Source: Paenibacillus validus NBRC 15382
GTDB taxonomy: Bacteria > Bacillota > Bacilli > Paenibacillales > NBRC-103111
NCBI RefSeq assembly: GCF_004000985.1
Contig: NZ_BIMH01000010.1
Location: 62,001 to 126,000, forward strand
DNA length: 64,000 nucleotides
Direction of reading: 5' to 3'
The notes under the pieces are model-generated. The model was not told the origin of the DNA and made no database searches. It saw only the letters and a list, made by a program, of their open reading frames with translations. Of this stretch, positions 44,415 through 53,032 are shown in pieces. How positions within the stretch are numbered: the first letter of the stretch is position 1; every line of letters begins with the position of its first letter. Position numbers and translations under genes: made by a program.

Positions 44415-45365
44415 ATGGGTCATAAAAGCGGCTATCAGGAGGGGAATGGATCGAATGACAAACCCTTGATTATTGTGGACGATGTAGAGCAAAAAACGGG
44501 TTATTGGATGGGGGCGGCCCGATACGCGACCCCGGAGCAAGTGAATGTTATGATCAAAACGGGCAAAGGGCTAGTCTATGTATGCATAACCGAGGAGAAG
44601 GCAGAGCAATTAAACCTTCCTCTCATGACGAGCCATGGAAGCAGCGGATCAACTAAAAATTTTACAGTTTCCGTTGATTATAAAACGACCTCTACCGGTA
44701 TTTCCGCCTATGAACGGGCGGATACCATTAAAGCTTTGGCCGACGATGCAACCGAATCGCTTGATTATAGAAGGCCGGGGCATATCTTTCCTTTGGTAGG
44801 CAAAGCAAACGGGCTGCTTGAGCGGCAAAGCATTGTTGAAGGCGTTCTCGAATTATCCGAAGAGATATCCGGCCAGCCGGTCGGCTATATGTGCGAAATT
44901 TTAGATGATAACGGGGAAATAGCAAGCATAACGGAAATCGAACAGCTGGCTCGCCGGCATGATGTTCCTATTGTTTGGTTGAGCGAGCTGATCCGCAAGA
45001 AATTGGAAGAGCATTGCCGGTTAAGCATGGTTCGTTATGCGGAGCGTGAAACTTCCGGCAAGCCGAGGAAAAATTATTCCGAAGATCAAATCGTCCATTT
45101 CACCGATCTTTTGTTCGTCGATTATTGCGAGAAGCAATTTGGCGTCAATAAAGGAATTTACAATACCATCGAATCCTGGTTTTACAAGAAAGGGCATGTT
45201 GACATTGTAGAACGAAGAAAGACCGTGCTTCGGTTTCTCCAATTTGTCGATGGAAGCAATCGGGAAAATAACCGAAAGCTTAAGTTTGGCCACAGAGGGT
45301 TAGTCCCAAAGCTGGACGAATTTACGGTCAACGATCTATTGAACAGGAGGACTCTCAACCTGTGA
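44415..45365 (+). CDS. RibB (DHBP synthase)-like protein lacking catalytic metal ligands
   Basis: 316-residue protein whose first 200 residues align along the 3,4-dihydroxy-2-butanone-4-phosphate synthase fold: VDD (21-23), RYATPEQVNVMIKTGKGLVYV, FTVSVD, TGISAYERADTIKALAD (94-110), RRPGHIFPL (119-127), CEI (160-162). The acidic active-site loop (R-E-N-E-G-D in RibB) is replaced by EQKTGYW, and the second metal-binding His (GHTEA) is Ile at about residue 140 (RQSIVEG). The retained His 123 and Glu 161 and sugar-phosphate parts suggest binding without the known catalysis. The last 100 residues do not match GTP cyclohydrolase II. Follows the FMN reductase by 33 nt. A new activity or a flavin-related regulatory role are possible. 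Confidence 0.85.
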   Translation: MGHKSGYQEGNGSNDKPLIIVDDVEQKTGYWMGAARYATPEQVNVMIKTGKGLVYVCITEEKAEQLNLPLMTSHGSSGSTKNFTVSVDYKTTSTGISAYERADTIKALADDATESLDYRRPGHIFPLVGKANGLLERQSIVEGVLELSEEISGQPVGYMCEILDDNGEIASITEIEQLARRHDVPIVWLSELIRKKLEEHCRLSMVRYAERETSGKPRKNYSEDQIVHFTDLLFVDYCEKQFGVNKGIYNTIESWFYKKGHVDIVERRKTVLRFLQFVDGSNRENNRKLKFGHRGLVPKLDEFTVNDLLNRRTLNL

Positions 45366-45473
45366 AAGGAAGGAAAGTCTCATTAAGAAACCCATCCCCG
45401 CAGAAATAGCGCCGCACCTGACATGCGCACCTCCTTCAGGAAGGGGCTCATCTCGTGTTCATGTTGAAGCCTT

Positions 45474-45534
45474 AGGATGCCTCCATACATCGTGAACCTG
45501 CTCCCCGCAGGCACACGATGTATGGAGGCATCCT
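45474..45534. repeat. Perfect 21-bp inverted repeat with inner stem
   Basis: Positions 45474-45494 and 45514-45534 are exact reverse complements (begin AGGATGCCTCC, end GGAGGCATCCT). The 19-nt loop itself holds CCTGC-TCCCC-GCAGG, so the whole can fold as an almost continuous 26-bp hairpin. It lies between two convergent genes. No proper U-tract is present on either strand, only TTGTCGTTT on the plus side. Remaining bases of the 207-bp gap show nothing else. Confidence 0.85.
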
Positions 45535-45572
45535 TGTCGTTTCGTAGGAATTCGTTTGGAGCACAAATTGCT

Positions 45573-46388
45573 TCAAACTTTGGCGGAGGCCAGCAATTCT
45601 TCCGACGTAACGTGAATGCCCTCGCACACCGTGTTGATTTTTTGCAAGCCGGCCGTATGTTCCTCCGAGAAGGCCGCTACATGCTCAATCGAATGATGCA
45701 TCATGGACACGTTCTTTTGAATTTTATCCATCTGGAATTGAACATCCTGCGCAAACTGTTTACAATAATCGGCCATTTTCCTAATTTCCGATGCGATCAC
45801 TTCAAATCCCCGGCCTTGTTCCCCGAGTCGTGCCGCTTCAATCGCAGCGTTCAGACCGAGCAGCTTGGAGTTCTCGGCAATTTCCTGGACGGAATTCAAG
45901 ATCGCATAGCTCCGCTCCACATCCTTGATGATTTCTTCGGATTGCCCCTGAATGATTTGAATTTGCGTGGCCAAGTCAGTTGAGGTCTGGCTTATTTCCT
46001 GCGTGGAAATCGCCATCGTTTCAAGAGCGTTCGATATTTTGGAGGTCCCGTTTCTTAACATTTCGAGTCTATGCGTGGAAACGAGCGCGGTCAGCACGCC
46101 AAGCAGCTCGCCCTCTTCAAATACAGGCACCGCCGTAGAAATGTATGCGACTCCAAATCTTTCGGGCCCGCGTTCTTCCCGGAAAACCTGTTGTTCCTCC
46201 AGGGCCTTGGAAGTGACCGTCCCTTTGAATGTTGCCATGGGCTCCCCGATTTTAGTCGGCCAATCCAGGGTTCCCCCAGGCAGCTCCGCGATTACTTTCT
46301 CTTTATTGAACACCGTTAGTCTGACATCCTCGGGAAAAGCCAATTGGATAATATCCAGCAGGCCGGCCAGTTGCTCAAGTTTGTTCAA
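45573..46388 (-). CDS. Soluble chemoreceptor (YfmS-like methyl-accepting chemotaxis protein)
   Basis: 271-residue cytoplasmic chemoreceptor without membrane segments. Residues 1-110 form a sensor module ([49 protein letters not shown]) of the type found in YfmS-like receptors; residues 150-270 are a short signalling hairpin with [35 protein letters not shown]. Translation starts at TTG, 7 nt after GGAGGG. Its place within the catabolic region suggests a receptor for an internal metabolite or for energy state linked to substrate use. Confidence 0.9.
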   Translation of the reverse strand: MNKLEQLAGLLDIIQLAFPEDVRLTVFNKEKVIAELPGGTLDWPTKIGEPMATFKGTVTSKALEEQQVFREERGPERFGVAYISTAVPVFEEGELLGVLTALVSTHRLEMLRNGTSKISNALETMAISTQEISQTSTDLATQIQIIQGQSEEIIKDVERSYAILNSVQEIAENSKLLGLNAAIEAARLGEQGRGFEVIASEIRKMADYCKQFAQDVQFQMDKIQKNVSMMHHSIEHVAAFSEEHTAGLQKINTVCEGIHVTSEELLASAKV

Positions 46389-46468
46389 AGCGAAGCCCTC
46401 CTTAACTTGTTCATAGTATGTGCAAACCGTAACAAATTGCGGCTCTCGGGGTATTTGCGGTGAAGGCG

Positions 46469-47443
46469 CTAGGTGAGCGTTACTTTAAATTCTTCGGTCA
46501 ATAGCGGCACCACATCGAATAAATCGCCGACAATGCCGTAATCGGCCACTTGAAAAATCGGAGCTTCCGGATCTTTGTTAATCGCGATAATAATCCGGGA
46601 TTGGCTCATGCCGGCCAGATGCTGGATGGCGCCGCTAATGCCGCACGCAATATAAATTTCGGGCGTAACGACCTTGCCGGTTTGTCCGATTTGCATCGAG
46701 TAGTCGCAGTAGCCTGCGTCGCAAGCGCCGCGAGAGGCGCCGATCGCCGCGTTCAACGCCTCGGCCAGTTGCTCCAAAGGTTTAAAGCCTTCTGCGCTCT
46801 TTACTCCCCTGCCGCCGGCCACTATAATCTTGGCTTCGGTTAAGTCGACCTTCCCGGAGGCCTTGCGCACGACGTCTTTCACGATGGAGCGCAGCGCTGC
46901 GGGAGGGCTGTAGCTTACGGGAACGATCGGGGCCAGGGAGCCGGTTTTCTCCGCGGGAGGCACATTGTTCGGGCGAACGGTAACGATCGACGGCCCCTGA
47001 ACAAACCGTTTCTGTTCCAACGCTTTTCCGGCATAGAGGGAACGTGTAAACAAGACGTTGGCGCCGGACTTCTCAATGGCCGTGACATCGGAGATTTGTC
47101 CTGCGTTTAAGTGGGCTGCCAGCATCGGAGCCAGGTCGCGCCCGATGCCCGTATGACCGAGGAATACCGCATCCGGGCGGATGCCGTCGATGAGCTCGGC
47201 TATGGCAGGAAAATAAGTATCCGGATTATAATTTTCCAGACTGGGATGATCCAGCACGTGGACGGACTCTACGCCGTATTGGGCCAGTTCTTCGGCCAAA
47301 GAAGTGATTTGATGCCCGGGAAAAACGGCAACGAGGCGATCCGCGTCATTTTTAGCGATTTTCGCAGCGTGAAGCGCTTCCAAAGTAACTTGACGCAGCT
47401 TGCCGGAACGTGCTTCGGCGATAACGATATAGGTTAGGCTCAT
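46469..47443 (-). CDS. etfA: Electron transfer flavoprotein, alpha subunit
   Basis: 324-residue FAD-binding subunit of ETF, which takes electrons from acyl-CoA dehydrogenases. C-terminal FAD motif: [85 protein letters not shown]. Third gene of fadR-etfB-etfA, 23 nt after etfB. Partner dehydrogenase and the membrane-bound reductase FadF are encoded divergently across the fadR operator. Confidence 0.95.
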   Translation of the reverse strand: MSLTYIVIAEARSGKLRQVTLEALHAAKIAKNDADRLVAVFPGHQITSLAEELAQYGVESVHVLDHPSLENYNPDTYFPAIAELIDGIRPDAVFLGHTGIGRDLAPMLAAHLNAGQISDVTAIEKSGANVLFTRSLYAGKALEQKRFVQGPSIVTVRPNNVPPAEKTGSLAPIVPVSYSPPAALRSIVKDVVRKASGKVDLTEAKIIVAGGRGVKSAEGFKPLEQLAEALNAAIGASRGACDAGYCDYSMQIGQTGKVVTPEIYIACGISGAIQHLAGMSQSRIIIAINKDPEAPIFQVADYGIVGDLFDVVPLLTEEFKVTLT

Positions 47444-47466
47444 AGGTATTCCTCCTCGATTGAATG

Positions 47467-48234
47467 TTAGATGGCTTTCGCTTCCGTGCGAAGCAGTTGT
47501 ACCAATTGATGGGCTTGTTCTGCCGGGGTCCCCTGCAGAAGCTTTCCGGCGCCTCGGGCCGGCGGAAGGGAAAGGGAGGCCTGAACGGTTTTGGCGGCGA
47601 TCTGTGCCGGCGTTAACCCGAGCTCATCCAAACCGATGAGGGTGAACGGCTTTTTCTTGGCTTTCATAATGCCGGGCAAAGAAGGATAACGGGGCTCGTT
47701 CAAGCCCTGTTGGGCGGTAAAGAGTGCCGGGAGCGAGATTTCCACCGTTTCCGTATCTCCTTCGGCATCGCGAAGAGCGACCGCTTTGTCACCCGAAATT
47801 TCCAGCTTCGTAATGGAGGATACGTGTGGAACATGGATCAGCTGAGCCAGCCGTACGGCGACTTGGCCTGAACCGTGATCTACGGAGAAATTTCCTCCAA
47901 GGATAACATCGAACGATTGCTTGCCGAAATAAGCGGCTAAAGCGTTGGAGACGCTAAATTCGTCATTCCCGATGCGCTCGTCCGAGATCAGAACCGCTTC
48001 GTCGGCCCCCATGGCCAAAGCGGTTCTTAGCGCTTCGGCACAACGCTCCGGACCGACGGATACGACAACGACATGGCCGCCGTGCTGCTCTTTTAACCGG
48101 ATGGCCTCCTCCACCGCATATTCATCGTACGGGTTGATGATGAATTTGACCCCGTTGTCGGCTATTTTCCCGTTCTCGATTACGATTTTTTCCTCGGTAT
48201 CGAAGGTTTGCTTGAGGATGGCATAAATATTCAT
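47467..48234 (-). CDS. etfB: Electron transfer flavoprotein, beta subunit
   Basis: 255-residue AMP-binding ETF subunit. VKFIINPYDEYAVEEAIRLKEQHGGHVVVVSVGP, ALAMGADEAVLISDE, ILGGNFSVDHGSGQVAVRLAQLI and the docking loop ALFTAQQGLNEPRYPSLPGIMKAKKKP are all present. Encoded 25 nt after fadR and before etfA, the same relative order as in the B. subtilis lcfA-fadR-fadB-etfB-etfA operon, here without lcfA and fadB. Confidence 0.95.
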   Translation of the reverse strand: MNIYAILKQTFDTEEKIVIENGKIADNGVKFIINPYDEYAVEEAIRLKEQHGGHVVVVSVGPERCAEALRTALAMGADEAVLISDERIGNDEFSVSNALAAYFGKQSFDVILGGNFSVDHGSGQVAVRLAQLIHVPHVSSITKLEISGDKAVALRDAEGDTETVEISLPALFTAQQGLNEPRYPSLPGIMKAKKKPFTLIGLDELGLTPAQIAAKTVQASLSLPPARGAGKLLQGTPAEQAHQLVQLLRTEAKAI

Positions 48235-48259
48235 CGGAATCCCTCCTGCTTTGGATGTA

Positions 48260-48841
48260 TTATTTTAAACCTTTGATTAAAAATTCAGTGGTGCTTTCAA
48301 TAAGCGACGTCAGGGAATACTTTCGGCCCGATATCAGCCAAGAGGAAATGACTTGATCCATGGCCCCGAACAACAGCCTCCGGGCGTGCTTGACTTCAAG
48401 GTTAGGGCGAAATGCCCCCTCCTCCTTACCTTTCTGCAGCACATCTTCGATGAGCCTGAAGAACGGGCTCGTATACTGGCTGATTTCTTTGCGTAGTTCC
48501 ATCGGATGTTGGCGCAGCTCTACGATGTTTAAGTAGGCGATATGGACGTTTTCTTCCATGAACGTAAATAAAATCTCGCATATGGCATGTATCGCTGCAT
48601 CCGCATTCAAGGTTTCCTTCAGACGATCGGTTAAGAGCTGGGTAAAACCGGTTAACGTTGTGCGGTACACGGTCGTCAGGATGTCTTCCTTGTTCTGGAA
48701 GTATAAATAGATCGTACCGTCGGCAACACCTGCCTCCTTGGCAATTTTGGATATTTGCGCTCCGTTAAAGCCGTGTTCAGCGAATACCTTTAAAGCTGCC
48801 TGTAAGATGGCATCCGTTTTGTCAATTTTCTTTCTTGCCAT
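48260..48841 (-). CDS. fadR: TetR-family fatty acid metabolism regulator FadR
   Basis: 193-residue TetR repressor. The start is MARKKIDKTDAIL, 5-6 nt after GGAGG; the longer frame would cross the operator. HTH: GFNGAQISKIAKEAGVADGTIYLYFQNKEDIL. In B. subtilis, FadR represses beta-oxidation genes and is released by long-chain acyl-CoA. Here it heads etfBA and is divergent from fadF and an acyl-CoA dehydrogenase, the usual target set. A perfect 11-bp inverted repeat lies 30 bp upstream of its start. Confidence 0.88.
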   Translation of the reverse strand: MARKKIDKTDAILQAALKVFAEHGFNGAQISKIAKEAGVADGTIYLYFQNKEDILTTVYRTTLTGFTQLLTDRLKETLNADAAIHAICEILFTFMEENVHIAYLNIVELRQHPMELRKEISQYTSPFFRLIEDVLQKGKEEGAFRPNLEVKHARRLLFGAMDQVISSWLISGRKYSLTSLIESTTEFLIKGLK

Positions 48842-48870
48842 GAAACCTCCGTCATGATAGAATAACTCAC

Positions 48871-48896
48871 AATTAATGAATCTCCATTCATTAATT
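48871..48896. promoter_or_regulatory. Candidate FadR operator between fadR and fadF
   Basis: AATTAATGAAT - CTCC - ATTCATTAATT is a perfect 11-bp inverted repeat with a 4-nt centre. TGAAT/ATTCA half-sites match those of FadR boxes in B. subtilis. It lies in the 138-bp divergent gap, so one site could control both fadR-etfBA and fadF-acd. Confidence 0.8.
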
Positions 48897-48979
48897 ATTG
48901 TAGATGACGCCATATGAATTGTCAATGCTTGCAAGAACCGGAAGATAGCTTGCAGACCAAGGAAGGAAGGGAACGATGC

Positions 48980-51121
48980 ATGACGTGGCAGTGGATTAAC
49001 TTCATCTTGTTTTTGGCGGTAGTCGGGTATGGACTCTATCTGTTTTACAAAGCTGTGTTTCATCGATATTTATATGTAAAGCTCGGCCAGCCCGCCGAAT
49101 TTCATTCGAGTCTGGAGGGCGGACGGCTTCAGGAATTTGTATCACAGGTATTTGCCCAGAAGAAGCTGATGAAAGATCCGAAGAGCGGCTTGATGCACAT
49201 CGTCATTTTTTACGGCTTTATCATTCTGCAATTCGGCGCCCTGGATTTAATAGTGAAAGGTTTGACAGGCGGGGGCGCTTTGCCGATTCCAGGCTATGAT
49301 GCATTCAGCTTGATGCAGGAAATAACGGTGTTCGTTATTCTTGTGGCGGCGGGTTATGCCGCATACCGCAGATATGTGGAGAAACTGCCCCGCTTGAAAA
49401 GAGGCTGGAAGCCGAGCCTGGTGCTGTTTTTAATTTTTTTCCTGATGATGACGGTCCTGTTCTCTCTCGGGTTCGAACGGATCTGGCTCATGCACGAGGC
49501 ATCCGTGTACGCTCCGCTTTCATCGTTGATCGCTGCGGTCTTCAGCGGAATGTCCGAAACGGCTGCGAAAGCCGCGTTTTATATGTTTTGGTGGGCGCAC
49601 TTGCTGATTCTTCTCGCTTTTCTCGTGTATATCCCGCAATCCAAGCACTTTCATCTCCTGACCGCACCGCTCAACATTTGGTTTCGCCGGGCTGAGCTGG
49701 CAGGCCGGTTAAAGAAGCTGGATCTGGACAATGAAGAGGCCGATAACTTCGGGGTAGGCAAAATCGAAGATTTTACGCAAAAGCAGATGCTGGACTTTTA
49801 CGCTTGCGTGGAATGCGGCAGATGCACGAATGTGTGTCCTGCGTCGAATACGGGGAAAGCGCTGTCTCCGATGCATATGATTATGAAGCTGCGGGATCAT
49901 TTAACCGAAAAAGGCGCCGCGATTACGTCCAAATCGCCCTGGGTGCCCGGATTTGCTTTCTCTTCGTCCGGCGTGCATGCGATGTCCGGGATCAGCGCGA
50001 ACGGAACCAACTGGGATTCGCCGGAAGTGACCGATATTGGGCCGACCCTCGAATGGCAGAAAGGCCATTGGGCTGTGCAGGAGCGCAAGGCGGAAGAGCT
50101 CGAATTGATCGGAGACGTCATGACGGAGGACGAAATCTGGTCGTGTACCACGTGCCGCAATTGCGAGGATCAATGTCCGGTCGGCAACGAGCATGTCGAC
50201 AAGATCATCGACCTGCGCAGGCAGCTCGTCTTGATGCAGGGCAGTGTACCGGCTGAAGGCCAGCGTGCGATGCAAAATATCGAAAGACAAAGCAATCCAT
50301 GGGGCTTAAGCCGGAACGACCGCGAGAAGTGGACGGGGGAAATCGAAGGCTTGGCTGTGCCGACGGTGAAGGACAATCCGGATTTTGACATTCTTTTCTT
50401 CGTAGGATCGATGGGCTCTTATGACTTGCGCAGCCGCAAAATTTCCCGGGCTTTCGTCAGATTGCTGCATGAAGCCGGAGTCAGCTTCGCCATTCTCGGC
50501 AACGAGGAGAAAAACTCCGGGGATACGCCGAGGCGGATGGGGAATGAATTTTTATTTCAACAGCTTTGTCAGGAAAACATCGAAACCTTCCAAAAGTATG
50601 GGGTTAAAAAGATTGTAACCGCTTGCCCGCACACGTACAATACGTTGAAAAACGAATACCCGGAATTCGGGCTGGAGAATGTGGAAGTGCTTCACCATAC
50701 CGAGCTGTTGGATCGGCTGGTCCGCGAAGGAAAGCTGAACCCGCAGTATGAAATAAAAGAACGCATCACCTATCACGATTCCTGTTATTTGGGCCGCTAC
50801 AATAACGTTTACGAACAGCCCCGCCGCATATTGAAAGCGATTCCGGGCGTCGAATTGGTCGAGATGGAACGAAACCGCGAGAACGGGATGTGCTGCGGTG
50901 CCGGCGGCGGGATGATGTGGATGGAGGAAACGGCAGGCAAAAGGGTTAACGTAGCCCGTACAGAGCAGGCTCTGCAGGTCAATCCGACGGTCATTAGCAG
51001 CGCATGTCCGTACTGCCTGACGATGATGGAGGACGGTACGAAAATGAAGGAAATGGAAGACCGGGTGAAAGCGAAGGATATTGCCGAAATATTGGAACAA
51101 TCCGTCTTCGGATTGAACTAA
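48980..51121 (+). CDS. fadF: Membrane-bound (Fe-S) reductase FadF-like, ETF to quinone
   Basis: 713-residue membrane iron-sulfur oxidoreductase (YwjF/FadF type) thought to pass electrons from ETF to menaquinone. N-terminal part with about six membrane segments (FILFLAVVGYGLYLFYKAVF, VIFYGFIILQFGALDL and others, NarI-like haem domain), then two 4Fe-4S motifs (CVECGRCTNVCP, CTTCRNCEDQCP) and two CCG-type domains (CPHTYNTLKNEYP.. HDSCYLGR, MCCGAGGGMMW, ACPYCLTMM). The ATG follows GGAAGGAAGGGAACG; the frame upstream overlaps the operator region. Divergent from fadR and followed after 20 nt by acyl-CoA dehydrogenase. Confidence 0.92.
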   Translation: MTWQWINFILFLAVVGYGLYLFYKAVFHRYLYVKLGQPAEFHSSLEGGRLQEFVSQVFAQKKLMKDPKSGLMHIVIFYGFIILQFGALDLIVKGLTGGGALPIPGYDAFSLMQEITVFVILVAAGYAAYRRYVEKLPRLKRGWKPSLVLFLIFFLMMTVLFSLGFERIWLMHEASVYAPLSSLIAAVFSGMSETAAKAAFYMFWWAHLLILLAFLVYIPQSKHFHLLTAPLNIWFRRAELAGRLKKLDLDNEEADNFGVGKIEDFTQKQMLDFYACVECGRCTNVCPASNTGKALSPMHMIMKLRDHLTEKGAAITSKSPWVPGFAFSSSGVHAMSGISANGTNWDSPEVTDIGPTLEWQKGHWAVQERKAEELELIGDVMTEDEIWSCTTCRNCEDQCPVGNEHVDKIIDLRRQLVLMQGSVPAEGQRAMQNIERQSNPWGLSRNDREKWTGEIEGLAVPTVKDNPDFDILFFVGSMGSYDLRSRKISRAFVRLLHEAGVSFAILGNEEKNSGDTPRRMGNEFLFQQLCQENIETFQKYGVKKIVTACPHTYNTLKNEYPEFGLENVEVLHHTELLDRLVREGKLNPQYEIKERITYHDSCYLGRYNNVYEQPRRILKAIPGVELVEMERNRENGMCCGAGGGMMWMEETAGKRVNVARTEQALQVNPTVISSACPYCLTMMEDGTKMKEMEDRVKAKDIAEILEQSVFGLN

Positions 51122-51141
51122 ATGATGAAGGGGAGAGTAAG

Positions 51142-52902
51142 ATGAATAAAATTGTGGGCGGCAGCTTTCTGGTGCAAGAAGCGGATTTGAATCGAATCGT
51201 CACACCGGAGGATTTCACGGAAGAGCAGCGTATGATCGCGCAATTGGCGGACGATTTTGTAACGAATGAATTAGAGCCGCTGGAAGAGGAAATGGAACAT
51301 CAATTGAACGTCGAGTTAACAAAGGAAAAGCTGCGGACCGCGGGTGAACTGGGCTTGCTCAGCGCAGAAGTGCCGGAGCGGTATGAAGGCCTCGATGTGG
51401 ATAAAGTCAGCGCGCTGTTAATCAATGAGAAGATCGTCAGAGCGACCTCGTTCTTTATCTCGTATGGAGGTCAGACGGGCATCGGTTCGCTGCCGATCGT
51501 GTTTTTCGGCAACGACGAGCAAAAGAGGAGATACTTGCCGGGTATTGCAGCCGGAGAGAAGCTGGCCGCCTATGCGCTGACGGAAGCCTCGTCCGGGACG
51601 GACGCACTGGGAGCGAAGACGCATGCTAAATTATCCGGCGATGGCGCTTATTATATATTGAACGGAACGAAGCAATTTATTTCCGGATCGAGCTTTGCGG
51701 ATGTGTTCATCGTCTTTGCGAAGGTGAACGGGACGGACTTCAGCGCGTTTATCGTGGAACGGTCGTTCGACGGGCTGCATATCGGACCGGAGGAGAAGAA
51801 GATGGGACTCAAAGGCTCTTCCACCTGCTCGTTAACTTTGGAGGATGTGAAGGTTCCGGTTGAAAATTTGTTGGGAGAGGTCGGCAAGGGCCACCTGATC
51901 GCGTTCAATATTTTGAATCTCGGGCGATTGAAGCTGGCGGCGGGAGGCCTGGGGCTCTCCAAGGCGGCGATCGAAATTTCGGCTGCCTATGCGAATGAAC
52001 GCAAGCAGTTCGACCGGCCCATTGCTTCCTTCCCGCTCATCGGCAAAAAGCTGGCCGACATGAATATCCGGACCTTCGCGCTTGAAAGTATGATTTACCG
52101 AACGGCCGGCTTGCTCGACGAGGGCTTGAGCGTCCTCGATCACAGCCATCCGAATGTCGATTCCTTGTCGGCCAAAGCGATTTCCGAATATGCGCTGGAA
52201 TGCTCGATCAATAAAGTGTTCGGCTCGGAGGTTCTCGATTTTGTCGTGGATGAAGGATTGCAAATTCATGGGGGCTATGGGTACATTCAGGAATACCGGA
52301 TTGAGCGTATGTACCGGGACTCGCGGATATTCCGCATTTTTGAGGGAACGAATGAAATTAACCGGATGCTGATTCCGGATACCCTGGTGAAGCGGGCGTT
52401 CAAAGGCGAGCTGCCTTTATTGGAGAAGCCGGGCGAGCTGCAATCCGTGCCCAGCTCCTCTGCCGGCGAAACGTTGGAACTCGAAGCACGGCTAATTGCA
52501 AACGCCAAGCATACGTTCCAATGGCTGCTGGCGCAAGCCGTACAAAGATATGACAAGAAGCTGAGCCAGGAACAGGAGATCGCCGGCAACTTGGCCGATA
52601 TCGTCATTTCCATCTACGCCATGGAGAGCGTGCTGCTTCGGACGAAGAAAATGATGGCGCGGACTCGTGAAGACCAAGCCCGCCATGCCATTCAGATGAC
52701 GATCGCCTTCGTGCATGAAACCGTCGACAGGATCGCATCCTGGGCCAAGGAAATGATATGCGCCGTCCTTTCCGGCGATGCGCTGCTTGCCGCGTTGGCG
52801 GCGTTGACCAAGGCAACGGCCTCCGTACCCGCCGTCAACCTTATTGATTTGAAAAGGAGCGTCGCTTCGCGAGTGATCGACGCGGAAAAATACGTCGTTT
52901 AA
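51142..52902 (+). CDS. Acyl-CoA dehydrogenase (FadE/YusJ-like, ~590 aa)
   Basis: 586-residue FAD-dependent acyl-CoA dehydrogenase forming 2-enoyl-CoA and donating electrons to ETF. N-terminal ELEPLEEEMEHQLN, FAD region YALTEASSGTDALGAKTHA and FISGSSFADVFIVFAKVNG, KMGLKGSSTCSLTLEDVKVPVENLLGE, then LQIHGGYGYIQEYRIERMYRDSRIFRIFEGTNEINRMLI with the usual catalytic Glu (FEGTNE). A C-terminal extension of about 200 residues is typical of VLCAD/YusJ-type enzymes. Start at the ATG after GGGGAGAGTAAG. The long C-terminal domain suggests larger acyl-CoA substrates, but the specificity is open. Confidence 0.94.
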   Translation: MNKIVGGSFLVQEADLNRIVTPEDFTEEQRMIAQLADDFVTNELEPLEEEMEHQLNVELTKEKLRTAGELGLLSAEVPERYEGLDVDKVSALLINEKIVRATSFFISYGGQTGIGSLPIVFFGNDEQKRRYLPGIAAGEKLAAYALTEASSGTDALGAKTHAKLSGDGAYYILNGTKQFISGSSFADVFIVFAKVNGTDFSAFIVERSFDGLHIGPEEKKMGLKGSSTCSLTLEDVKVPVENLLGEVGKGHLIAFNILNLGRLKLAAGGLGLSKAAIEISAAYANERKQFDRPIASFPLIGKKLADMNIRTFALESMIYRTAGLLDEGLSVLDHSHPNVDSLSAKAISEYALECSINKVFGSEVLDFVVDEGLQIHGGYGYIQEYRIERMYRDSRIFRIFEGTNEINRMLIPDTLVKRAFKGELPLLEKPGELQSVPSSSAGETLELEARLIANAKHTFQWLLAQAVQRYDKKLSQEQEIAGNLADIVISIYAMESVLLRTKKMMARTREDQARHAIQMTIAFVHETVDRIASWAKEMICAVLSGDALLAALAALTKATASVPAVNLIDLKRSVASRVIDAEKYVV

Positions 52903-52935
52903 TGGCAGGTCGGCTCTCCTCTCTAATTGCATTAC

Positions 52936-52964
52936 TTTCCATGAGGCGATTTTCTAACTATAAT
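52936..52964 (+). promoter_or_regulatory. Probable promoter of the PucR-type regulator gene
   Basis: TTTCCA and a consensus TATAAT separated by exactly 17 nt, 70 bp upstream of the TTG start of the regulator. Confidence 0.55.
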
Positions 52965-53032
52965 AAAGATATTATTTTTCTTTATTGGCAGAAAATGTGG
53001 ATGAGCGATGAATTCGAAAGGGGAGCGAACGG

